Of a DNA stretch of 64,000 nucleotides, positions 33,842-41,059 are shown piece after piece. This DNA comes from Crossiella cryophila. GTDB lineage: Bacteria > Actinomycetota > Actinomycetes > Mycobacteriales > Pseudonocardiaceae. A model generated the notes under the pieces. The model was not told the DNA's origin, did not search any database, and saw only the letters and a program-made list of their open reading frames with translations. The stretch is taken from positions 8,953,501-9,017,500 of the forward strand of contig NZ_JACHMH010000001.1 of the NCBI RefSeq assembly GCF_014204915.1, given 5' to 3'. The first letter of the stretch is position 1, and each line of letters begins with the position of its first letter. Both the position numbers and the translations under genes were made by a program.

Positions 33842-35281
33842 ATGTCCGCTGCGCAGATCTCCACCACCACTCCCCCTGCCCGCCGCTCCCGGCGCTGGGC
33901 CCTCGCCGCCGCCACCGCGGCCGCGGCCGTCGTCGTCCCACTGGCGCTGTTCGCCCCCGCGGGCGCGTCCGTGCCACCACCCGCCCCCGGCTGGACCCAG
34001 GTCTGGGCCGACGATTTCAACGGCCCGGCCGGCTCCCTGCCATCGGGCAACAACTGGATCTTCGACCTCGGCCACGGCTACCCCGGCGGCCCGGCGAACT
34101 GGGGCACCGGCGAGATCGCCGCGCACACCAACAATCCGGCCAACATCAGCCTGGACGGCGGCGGCAACCTGCGCATCACCCCGCTGCGGGACGGCGCCGG
34201 GAACTGGACCTCGGCCCGGATCGAGACCCACCGCGGTGACTTCCAGGCCCCGGCCGGTGGCGTGCTCGCCATCGAGAGCCGGCTGCAGATGCCCAACGTC
34301 ACCGGGCAGGCGGCGATCGGGTACTGGCCGGCGTTCTGGGCGCTGGGCACGCCGTATCGCGGCAACTACTGGAACTGGCCGGGTATCGGCGAGTTCGACA
34401 TCATGGAGAACGTCAACGGGATCAACTCGGTGTGGGGCGTGCTGCACTGCGGGGTCAACCCCGGCGGCCCGTGCAACGAGACCACCGGCATCGGCGCGAA
34501 CCGGCCCTGCCCGGGGGCGAGCTGCCAGTCGGCCTTCCACACCTACCGCTTCGAGTGGGACCGCTCGGTCTCACCGAACCAGCTGCGCTGGTACGTCGAC
34601 GGCCAGCAGTTCCACAGCGTCAGCCAGGACCGCTTCGACGCGGCGACCTGGGCGAACATGACCAACCACGGCTACTTCGTCATCCTCAACGTGGCCATCG
34701 GCGGCGCCTTCCCCAACGCCCTGCACGGCGGCGTGACCCCGGTGGCGGCCACGGTTCCCGGGCGGCCGATGGTGGTCGACTACGTCTCGGTGCAGCAGCG
34801 CGGCGGGGGCGGCGGCAACCCGACGACCAGCACGACGACCAGCACCACCGGTCCGCCGCCCGCGGGTGGCAGCGCGTACTCCCGGTGGGAGGCCGAGCGG
34901 TTCGCCGCGCAGTCCGGCGTGATCACCGAGTCCACTTCGGACAGTGGTGGCGGGCAGAACATCGGCGGGGCTGGCAACGGCGACTGGGTGCAGTACCGCG
35001 GGGTGGACTTCGGCGGCTCCGGCGCGCGGCAGTTCCAGGCCAGGGTGGCCTCGGGCGCGGGCGGCGGGGTGAGCGGGCTGGTCGAGGTGCGGCTGGACAG
35101 CCGGAGCGGGCCGGTGATCGGCTCGTTCGCGGTGGGCAACACCGGCGGCTGGCAGAGCTGGCGGACCGTTCCGGCCAACGTCACCGCGACCACCGGCGTG
35201 CACGACGTGTACCTGACCTTCGCCAGCGGCCAGCCCGCGGACTTCGTCAACGTCAACTGGTTCACCTTCGCGACCAGTTAG
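33842..35281 (+). CDS. GH16 beta-glucanase with C-terminal CBM6, secreted
   Basis: A 479-residue secreted enzyme that would hydrolyse beta-1,3-glucan (laminarin). The signal peptide spans about residues 15-43. The GH16 domain (50-320) contains GEFDIMENV with nucleophile E184, D186 and acid/base E189. A Thr/Ser/Gly linker (325-345) leads to a carbohydrate-binding module of CBM6 type (350-479) with WEAERFAAQSG and GDWVQYRGVDFG. ATG 33842 follows GAGGAGG. The palindrome at 33722 suggests LacI-type control. Fungal walls are plausible targets. Confidence 0.93.
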   Translation: MSAAQISTTTPPARRSRRWALAAATAAAAVVVPLALFAPAGASVPPPAPGWTQVWADDFNGPAGSLPSGNNWIFDLGHGYPGGPANWGTGEIAAHTNNPANISLDGGGNLRITPLRDGAGNWTSARIETHRGDFQAPAGGVLAIESRLQMPNVTGQAAIGYWPAFWALGTPYRGNYWNWPGIGEFDIMENVNGINSVWGVLHCGVNPGGPCNETTGIGANRPCPGASCQSAFHTYRFEWDRSVSPNQLRWYVDGQQFHSVSQDRFDAATWANMTNHGYFVILNVAIGGAFPNALHGGVTPVAATVPGRPMVVDYVSVQQRGGGGGNPTTSTTTSTTGPPPAGGSAYSRWEAERFAAQSGVITESTSDSGGGQNIGGAGNGDWVQYRGVDFGGSGARQFQARVASGAGGGVSGLVEVRLDSRSGPVIGSFAVGNTGGWQSWRTVPANVTATTGVHDVYLTFASGQPADFVNVNWFTFATS

Positions 35282-35289
35282 CCAGACCC

Positions 35290-35332
35290 GCGGCCGGCCG
35301 GTGGCGACGGCGGCAACCCACCGGCCGGCCGC
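35290..35332 (+). terminator. hairpin terminator after GH16
   Basis: GCGGCCGGCCGGTGG (35290-35304) pairs perfectly with its complement at 35318-35332, a 15-bp GC stem with a 13-nt loop. No U-run follows, as is usual in actinomycetes. It starts 8 bases after the GH16 stop. Confidence 0.7.
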
Positions 35333-35457
35333 TCCTCAGCACCGCCCGACGAAGTCAGCGCACCGAATGTGACATTGTTTACACACATAGTCACAGGCCC
35401 GGGTTAGTTTGCCCCCCTTGACCGAGACCGGCTCTCGGTGCACAAGGGGGCGCAACG

Positions 35458-36261
35458 ATGGGCGGGGAACCGCACGCCATGACCACGATGGTGCTCACCG
35501 CGACCGAGTTCGAGGTGGTGTGGGCGCAACTCGCGCTCGGTGAACCACCCCTCGCGCTGGAACTGCCGAGCTTCGGGGCCACCGACTCCGAACGCGGCAT
35601 GCTGACCTCGCTGGCCATGGACTCCCTGCGGCAGCGCGGCCTGGCCGACCGGATCGGCCCCACCTCCGGCCTCACCGACACCTGTCTTGGCCTGACCCAC
35701 TACGACTGGTCGCTGGACGCCCGGCTGTGGGCAGGCGAGCTGCTGCGCGCCTTCGGCGCCGCCCGCGGCGAGGGCGGCACCCTGGCGGTGCGCATCGGCG
35801 ACACCGTGCACCTGACCCGACTACCCGACTACCTGCTCCCCACCGACCTGGCCACCCTGGCAGGCGGCACCCCGTGCGGACCGGGCGAGGCCCTGAGCGT
35901 GCGCGGCGACGCACTGGACGCCGCCGCCCGCGCCGCCGGCGCGGACCCGGTCGCCTTCGCCGAGGTGCTCATCCAGCGCGGCGAGACCCCACCGGCGGCC
36001 CGCGAACTGGCCCGGCGCTGCGCCGGCGCGGGCTGGTGGGGTCAGTTCGGCTGCACGGTACGAGACCGCTTCGGCTCCACCCGCCGCGCCACCAGGGTGG
36101 TCGCCTTCCACGACGTCCCCGGCCGCGGCCGCTACCTGGTACTACGCCGAGTGGAGCCCGGCGGCGTGGTCTGGGTGACCGTCCTCCCCGGCGGCAACCG
36201 CCAACTCGTAGCCCAACTAATCGCCCTCCGCGACGAAACCACCACCACCCACAACCCCTAA
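35458..36261 (+). CDS. ESX secretion-associated protein EspG family
   Basis: A 267-residue protein with the EspG fold signature: an N-terminal FEVVWAQLALGEPPLAL, GLADR, a central HLTRL and ARELA, a late GRGRYLVLRR and VTVLPGGNRQLVAQL. EspG proteins are cytosolic chaperones that bind PE/PPE-type proteins for type VII secretion. No ESX genes are in the window, so this is an orphan. The start is ATG 35458 or ATG 35479. The distal part of the reading frame ends just before repeat cluster B. Confidence 0.8.
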   Translation: MGGEPHAMTTMVLTATEFEVVWAQLALGEPPLALELPSFGATDSERGMLTSLAMDSLRQRGLADRIGPTSGLTDTCLGLTHYDWSLDARLWAGELLRAFGAARGEGGTLAVRIGDTVHLTRLPDYLLPTDLATLAGGTPCGPGEALSVRGDALDAAARAAGADPVAFAEVLIQRGETPPAARELARRCAGAGWWGQFGCTVRDRFGSTRRATRVVAFHDVPGRGRYLVLRRVEPGGVVWVTVLPGGNRQLVAQLIALRDETTTTHNP

Positions 36262-36272
36262 CCCCACCCAGC

Positions 36273-36338
36273 GTGTTGGCCGTTCTCGTACGGCGTGTTG
36301 GCCGTTGTTGTACGGGGTGTTGGCCGGTGTGGGCGGGT
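36273..36338 (+). repeat. repeat cluster B, first part: 3 forward 22-bp units
   Basis: Units at 36273, 36295 and 36317, in direct contact. The variable triplet is CTC then GTT, and the third copy diverges in its right half. They begin 11 bp after the EspG stop. Confidence 0.88.
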
Positions 36339-36453
36339 TGGTGCACGAGCGAAGGTCAAGATCAAGGGCGTCCTCGCCGGACGGGCAGAAATCAAAGGAT
36401 GGGGGGAAAGTCAAAGACAAGAGCAAAGACGAAGAGCAAGAGCAGTGCTCGTA

Positions 36454-36604
36454 CGGTTCCCCCATCCCCGTCAGCCTTCCGATACCAAACCACATCCCGG
36501 GCACGCAGACCGTTGCGGTTGGGAAGCTAGGGCGGCGGCAGGTTGCGGTCTGCGCACCCGGGATGTGGTGTGTCCTCTCCAGGCTGACGGGGATGGGGGA
36601 ACCG
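36454..36604. repeat. 151-bp imperfect palindrome
   Basis: Outer arms of 24 bp at 36454-36477 and 36581-36604 are perfect complements. Inner arms ACCACATCCCGGG (36489-36501, 36557-36569) and GCAGACCG (36505-36512, 36546-36553) pair too. The loop is about 33 nt. Such a structure could be a mobile palindromic element, a cruciform or the transcribed stem of a structured RNA. I cannot name its family. Confidence 0.75.
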
Positions 36605-36644
36605 CTCAGGTGGGGTTTGAAAAGCCACCCCGTCTGCTTGTGTG

Positions 36645-36800
36645 CGGGCTCCGCCCGCACGCGGCGCGTGTGAACCGCCTAGCCGCAGCGTTCCCGGGCT
36701 TCGCCCGACCTTCGCGTCAGAACCGCCTGGCCGCCTAGCTCCGGGCTTCGCCCGACCTCCGCCCCGAACCGCCCGGCCCCCTGACCTCGGGCTCCGCCCG
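36645..36800. repeat. four short hairpins in register
   Basis: Copies of CGGGC(T/C)TCGCCCG-like hairpins occur at 36645-36657, 36695-36707, 36742-36754 and 36788-36800, that is 50, 47 and 46 bp apart. Flanks also recur in part, such as AACCGCCT before the second and third. The first lies within a longer stem GTGCGGGC/GCCCGCAC. Confidence 0.65.
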
Positions 36801-36803
36801 CTT

Positions 36804-36949
36804 GCCCGCCCACAACGGCCAACACACCGTCCCATAACGGCCAACACGCGCGGAAGTCCGAAACCCCCGCCCCCCTCCCCGGCGTGTTGGCCGTTCTCGT
36901 ACGGCGTGTTGGCCGTTGTTGTACGCCATGTTGGCCGTTCTCGTACGCC
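36804..36949. repeat. repeat cluster B, second part: 2 reverse then 3 forward units
   Basis: Reverse units near 36804 and 36826 are followed, after 36 bp, by forward units at 36884, 36906 and 36928. The forward copies show triplets CTC, GTT and CTC. The third starts ATG instead of GTG. The pattern matches clusters C and D (reverse then forward). Confidence 0.88.
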
Positions 36950-37174
36950 GAGCCGCCCCATCCCGGACATCGCGCCAGCCCAACCACCGCTCAATCCGCC
37001 GCACCGCCCAGCTCCCCTCACCACCCGCCACGCCCCGCGCTCAAGCCGTCTCACCACTCACCTCCCTCACCCCCGCCTCCCTCACCGCCGCCCTCCCCAA
37101 CCCACCACCTCCCTCACCGCTCACCTCACCCCCGCCGTTCCTCCCCCACCCACCGCACCAGCCCCACCTCCCCC

Positions 37175-38485
37175 TCACCCCACCTCCCCACCCCGCTCCC
37201 CCCGCCGCCCACACCGCCACCCCCGCCGCGCCCGCCCATGAACCGACGGCATCCCCCGAGGCGCCTCCGTCTCCCCCGGCGAAGGCCGCGGCGCCCCCAC
37301 CGCCGACTGCCGATCCAGCTCCGCCGTCCACTGCCGCATCCCCCGCGGGCTGTCCCAAGCCGCCACCCCCACCAACCACCCCCGCCGCACATACCCACAC
37401 ACCTGATGCCCCAGCGACCGCGCCCCCGCCAGCGCGATGGTGTCCCCGGCCAGCGCGGGCGCACCCGCCGCCTGGATCCGCACCCCATGCTGGGCCGACC
37501 AGAACCGGGGCAGTGGGGTGAACGGCCGGGCGCCCGCGCCGGCCAGGAGGCTGTCGGCGGCGGCTCGGCCCATCTCCACCGCGTTGATCCAGTGCTCGAC
37601 CCGGCGGGGGGTCTCGTCGAAGCGCAGGTTGGGCCAGCGGGCCAGGTCGCCTGCCACCACCACGTCCTGGGCGCCGATGGCGTGGCAGGTGGTGTCGCAC
37701 AGGACGCCGTCTTCCAGGACCAGGCCGGAGCCGCGTAGCCAGTAGCTGGCCGGGATGGCGCCGACGGCCAGGACCACGCAGCGGGCGGAGACCTGGCTGC
37801 CGTCGGTGAGCTGGACCGCGATACCACCGGGGTGCGGGGCGAATCGCCACACCGTCACGCCCAGGGCCAGCCGGACGCCCGCGTCCTGGTGCAGTTGGGT
37901 GACGGCGGCGCCCATCCGTTCGCCGAGCACGTCCCCGAGCAGGTCGCCGCCGCGGTCCACCAGCAGCACCGGGATGTCCATGGCGCGCAGGCTCGCGGCC
38001 AGTTCACAGCCGAGGAACCCGCCGCCCACGATCACCACCGGGCCCTGGCCGGCGGTCACATTCCGTTGCAGCGCAAGACCGTCGTTCATGGTGCGCAGCA
38101 CCTGCACCCGGCGGTCGTGCCGGGGTGCGCCGGGCAGGTGCCTGGCCTGGGCCCCGGTGGCCACGACCAGGCCGTCGTAGCGCAGCTCCTCACCGCGCGG
38201 CAACAGCAGCAGCCTGCGGTCCACGTCCAGCGCGGCCGCCCTGGATCCCAGCCGCCACACCACATCCAGCTCGGGCAAGCCGGGCAGGGTCAGCTCCTCC
38301 GGGCCCGCTTGCCCCAGCAACAGCTGCTGCGCAAGGGCCGGACGGTGGTACGGCAGCCGGGGTTCCTCACCCACCACCAGGACCTCGCCGGAGAATCCCT
38401 GCTCTCGCAAGCGTTCCGCCGCGTTCAGTCCGGCCGGACCCGTGCCGACCACCACGATCCGTTCGGCCCGCCCGGTCAGGGCCAT
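37175..38485 (-). CDS. FAD-dependent NAD(P)H oxidoreductase (ferredoxin/rubredoxin reductase type)
   Basis: A 436-residue flavoprotein that passes electrons from NAD(P)H. The FAD-binding VVVGTGPAGLNAAERL (residues 10-25), a mid ATGAQARHL, a NAD-binding VVIVGGGFLGCELAASL (about 148-165) and VVVAGDLARWPN near the end are all present. The last 40 residues are low-complexity Arg/Gly and overlap the C-rich tract, so the true end could be earlier. Its start is 1 bp after the stop of the heme membrane protein, so the pair forms a membrane electron chain. No ferredoxin gene is seen next to it. Confidence 0.88.
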   Translation of the reverse strand: MALTGRAERIVVVGTGPAGLNAAERLREQGFSGEVLVVGEEPRLPYHRPALAQQLLLGQAGPEELTLPGLPELDVVWRLGSRAAALDVDRRLLLLPRGEELRYDGLVVATGAQARHLPGAPRHDRRVQVLRTMNDGLALQRNVTAGQGPVVIVGGGFLGCELAASLRAMDIPVLLVDRGGDLLGDVLGERMGAAVTQLHQDAGVRLALGVTVWRFAPHPGGIAVQLTDGSQVSARCVVLAVGAIPASYWLRGSGLVLEDGVLCDTTCHAIGAQDVVVAGDLARWPNLRFDETPRRVEHWINAVEMGRAAADSLLAGAGARPFTPLPRFWSAQHGVRIQAAGAPALAGDTIALAGARSLGHQVCGYVRRGWLVGVAAWDSPRGMRQWTAELDRQSAVGAPRPSPGETEAPRGMPSVHGRARRGWRCGRRGERGGEVG

Positions 38486-38486
38486 C

Positions 38487-39083
38487 TCACGGCGCCTCCT
38501 CGATGATCCGCGCCGAGACCAGCACCCTGGCCGGCAGGAACCGCAGCACCGCCAGGGTCAGCACCGGCACCAGCAGGGTCACCCCGGCCAGCCACAGCAG
38601 GCCGAACCGCCCGCCGGAGTGGGCGCCCAGCAGGGCGTGCGCCACGCCGAGTGCCGCGGCCGGATAGGCCAACCGGTGCAACCACAACCACCGCCGGTAG
38701 CCCAGCAATCGGCGCAACCCCACCGAAAAGGCCACCAGCAGCATCAACTCGAAGGCCAGCGCGCCAAGGGTGTGCCGCAGCGGGGCACCCGCCAGCACCG
38801 GGAACAGCAGGTTGACCAGGCCGAAACGCTCCTCCCGCAAGAACAACAGGGCCAGGCCGTGACTGCACACGAAGGCCAGCGTGACCGTGGCCAGCACCAG
38901 GTGCCCCGAGCGCACCACCTGCCGCCCGGTCGCCCGGCGCACCCAGCCCGCGCTGGTGAACACGCCCCAGCACAGGGTCAGGCACATCAGCCCGTAGGCC
39001 AGCCAGCCCGACAGCGCGGCCGCCGCGCGCACCCCGTCGTCCTGGGCGCTCACGACGAGTTGCAGGACCGGATGGTGCGGCAT
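38487..39083 (-). CDS. ferric reductase-like transmembrane protein
   Basis: A 198-residue membrane protein with about six helices. Histidines occur in helix positions that could bind heme: SGHLVL, CSHGLALL, PLRHTLGALAF, LHRLAY and GVAHALLGAHS. This is the pattern of ferric-reductase-like cytochrome b domains. ATG 39083 gives a short soluble N-terminus. The reductase at 37175-38485 is directly downstream and probably supplies electrons. A long hairpin lies 33 bp upstream. Its acceptor is unknown. Confidence 0.8.
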   Translation of the reverse strand: MPHHPVLQLVVSAQDDGVRAAAALSGWLAYGLMCLTLCWGVFTSAGWVRRATGRQVVRSGHLVLATVTLAFVCSHGLALLFLREERFGLVNLLFPVLAGAPLRHTLGALAFELMLLVAFSVGLRRLLGYRRWLWLHRLAYPAAALGVAHALLGAHSGGRFGLLWLAGVTLLVPVLTLAVLRFLPARVLVSARIIEEAP

Positions 39084-39115
39084 GTGCGCCTCCGGGGTGG
39101 GCGGGCGGCGGGGAA

Positions 39116-39153
39116 CCCGGGTAGACCAGGGGGTGCGGCCCGGTCTACCCGGG
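39116..39153. promoter_or_regulatory. 12-bp inverted repeat upstream of the ferric reductase-like gene
   Basis: CCCGGGTAGACC (39116-39127) and GGTCTACCCGGG (39142-39153) form a perfect 12-bp stem with a 14-nt loop. It begins 33 bp before the minus-strand gene and could be an operator, an attenuator or a structured leader. The rest of 39084-39361 up to the sigma factor shows no gene. Confidence 0.5.
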
Positions 39154-39361
39154 CGTTTCCGGTGTTCCGCCAGGGAAAACCGGAAGCTTCGCGGGCAGCG
39201 AACTCAATAGTCCATTGTGGACAGTCCCTTCGTGACGACGCGCCAACGATTACGGATCCCCGCCGCGGGTGGTTCAACCAGGCCGGAAAATCGATCCAAA
39301 TCCGTCGCGAGCACAAAAAGATCGGCCGCAACCCTGTACGAAACCCGTTGCTGGGGACAGG

Positions 39362-39922
39362 ATGTGCGCCGTGGGCCGACATCGGGTCACCAGAGCAGAG
39401 TCAACCGGCACCGCCGAGGTTTCCGGCCGGGACGACGATCTGGTCAGGGCGCTCTACCGTGAGTACGGTGGCGCGCTGTTCGGGCACGCGTGCAAGCTCA
39501 CCGGCAACGATCGCCAGTGGGCCGAGGACGTGGTGCAGGAAACCTTGTTCCGGGCCTGGCGTAACGCCGAGAAGCTGGACCGGGAACCCGGGCTGATGCG
39601 GGCCTGGTTGTTCACCGTGGCGAGGCGGATCGTGATCGACGGAAGGCGGAGCCGCAGTGCGCGGCCGCACGAGGTCGAGGCGAGTCCGTTGGAGGCAGTG
39701 CCGGTGCCCGACAGCGCCGACGCGACCCTCTCCGCACTGGTGATCACCGAGGCGTTGCAGCAGTTGAGTGAGGAGCACAGGGAGGCCATCACCCAGACCT
39801 ACCTACGAGACCGCACCATCAACGAAGCGGCCGCCGTTCTGGGCGTGCCACCGGGTACCGTCAAGTCCAGGGTCTACTACGCGTTGCGTGCCCTACGACG
39901 GTCACTCCAGGATCGGGGGTGA
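39362..39922 (+). CDS. ECF RNA polymerase sigma factor
   Basis: A 186-residue extracytoplasmic-function sigma factor. Region 2 (about residues 22-85) contains LVRALYREYGG, WAEDVVQETLFRAW and MRAWLFTVARRIVIDGRR; region 4 (about 125-180) has ALQQLSEEHREAITQTYLR, AAAVLGVPPGTVKSRVYYALRALR. ATG 39362 follows GGGGACAGG. The ORF could extend upstream but without a ribosome-binding site. It resembles the SigK/SigL-like group. The anti-sigma gene begins 6 bp downstream, so they are co-expressed. Confidence 0.92.
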   Translation: MCAVGRHRVTRAESTGTAEVSGRDDDLVRALYREYGGALFGHACKLTGNDRQWAEDVVQETLFRAWRNAEKLDREPGLMRAWLFTVARRIVIDGRRSRSARPHEVEASPLEAVPVPDSADATLSALVITEALQQLSEEHREAITQTYLRDRTINEAAAVLGVPPGTVKSRVYYALRALRRSLQDRG

Positions 39923-39928
39923 GCGGGG

Positions 39929-40909
39929 ATGTCGTCCCCACCTGACCACTCCGACGTCGGCGCCTACCTGCTCGGCGTGCTCAACGAGGCGGACACCATC
40001 GCCTTCGAGGAGCACCTGACGCACTGCTCGCGCTGCCAGGACGAGCTGCAGGAGCTGCTCGACCTGCCGGACCTGCTCGACACCGCCCGCGCGCTGGGAC
40101 AACACCAGCAGCAGCGCAACGGCGCGGTGCCGCCGCCGCAGGTCCGGCCGAACCAGCCGCGGCCGCAGGCCCCACCGGGCCGTCCGCTGCGCAGTGTGCC
40201 GCCACTGGCCAGGCCACAGCCTGGTCCGCAGGCGCCCCGGCCGCGCCAGGGGCCGCCGCCGGCGCAACCGCGTCCGCCCGCTTTCGCCCCGGCCACCCCG
40301 GCCCCGGCGCCGGAGGGACCGGACGAACGGGTGCTGGCCCAGCTGCTCGACCAGGTCGGCGCGCGCAAGCGCGACCGGCGCAAGGCCGTGCTGTGGTCGC
40401 TGGCCGCGGCGGCCTGCCTGGCGCTGGTGCTGACCCCGCTGGTGGTCTCGGCGACGACCGGCGACGGCCGGGACGGCGTCGCGCTGCCCAGTCCGATCCT
40501 GAGCCTGCCCAGTCAGCCGAGCACCACCAGGGCACCCGTCTCGACCGGGCCGGTCGGCCCGAGCGCGGACGCGAGCACACTCAACGAGGAGACGCTGACC
40601 GGCAGCAACCCGGCGAACAACGTGTCCGCGATCCTGGCGCTGACGGAGAAGGGCTCCGGCGTCGAGGTCCGGATGGAGCTGAAGGGCATCTCCGGGCCGC
40701 GCCGCTGCCAGCTGGTGGCCATCGGCAAGGCCGGGGAGACCTTCCCGGTGAACAGCTGGGTGGTGCCGGAGAAGGGCTACGGCGTGGCGGGCTCGCCAGA
40801 GCCGCTGCGCAACACCGGGAACGTGGCGCTGTCCAGGACCGACATCGCCAGCTTCGAGGTGCGCACCATGGACGGGATCGGGCTGTTGTCAATCCCCGCG
40901 GGGGGCTAG
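39929..40909 (+). CDS. membrane-bound anti-sigma factor with zinc-binding ZAS domain
   Basis: A 326-residue anti-sigma factor. The N-terminal ZAS domain has H at HSDVGAYLLG and the pair HCSRCQDE, the H-C-x2-C zinc motif. A long Pro/Gln-rich linker (about 60-130) leads to a single membrane helix (about 152-172). The C-terminal extracytoplasmic part (220-326) is a beta domain of the RskA type. It would hold the neighbouring sigma factor inactive until the outer domain senses a signal. ATG 39929 follows GAGCGGGG. Confidence 0.9.
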   Translation: MSSPPDHSDVGAYLLGVLNEADTIAFEEHLTHCSRCQDELQELLDLPDLLDTARALGQHQQQRNGAVPPPQVRPNQPRPQAPPGRPLRSVPPLARPQPGPQAPRPRQGPPPAQPRPPAFAPATPAPAPEGPDERVLAQLLDQVGARKRDRRKAVLWSLAAAACLALVLTPLVVSATTGDGRDGVALPSPILSLPSQPSTTRAPVSTGPVGPSADASTLNEETLTGSNPANNVSAILALTEKGSGVEVRMELKGISGPRRCQLVAIGKAGETFPVNSWVVPEKGYGVAGSPEPLRNTGNVALSRTDIASFEVRTMDGIGLLSIPAGG

Positions 40910-40959
40910 GCCGGAGGTCAGGTACGGACGAGCACAGGTAGCGGCACCGGGATGAACCC

Positions 40960-40975
40960 AGTGGTCTAGACCTTG
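40960..40975. promoter_or_regulatory. dre-like site for DasR
   Basis: The sequence AGTGGTCTAGACCTTG matches the DasR consensus AGTGGTCTAGACCACT at 13 of 16 positions, including the entire inner palindrome. It lies 85 bp before the GH20 start. DasR is a GntR-type repressor released by glucosamine-6-phosphate and represses chitin use genes. Binding is inferred. Confidence 0.8.
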
Positions 40976-41059
40976 ACACGAGGGTTGCCGGGGGATTCGA
41001 TGGCTGCAACACGCCGCCGCCTGTGCTCGCCTGTCCGAACTCTCCGGGAGGACATCCCC

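Larger units (their letters stand above)
36262..37174. other. 913-bp hairpin-rich noncoding region
   Basis: Between the convergent EspG and reductase genes lies DNA with no supported gene. It holds repeat cluster B in two parts, a 151-bp palindromic structure, four short hairpins spaced 46 to 50 bp apart, and a C-rich tract (about 36950-37174). The tract is pyrimidine-rich on this strand and overlaps low-complexity codons at the reductase end. Several open frames pass through because the composition avoids stops. Confidence 0.7.

Noticed and set aside
37175..37300. Frameshift at the reductase C-terminus
   Set aside because: The low-complexity tail looks odd, but the catalytic and cofactor domains are complete and I could not show a break.
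36642..37738. Pro/His-rich frames in the C-rich tract
   Set aside because: They reflect nucleotide composition, partly antisense to the reductase, and carry repeat-derived peptides.
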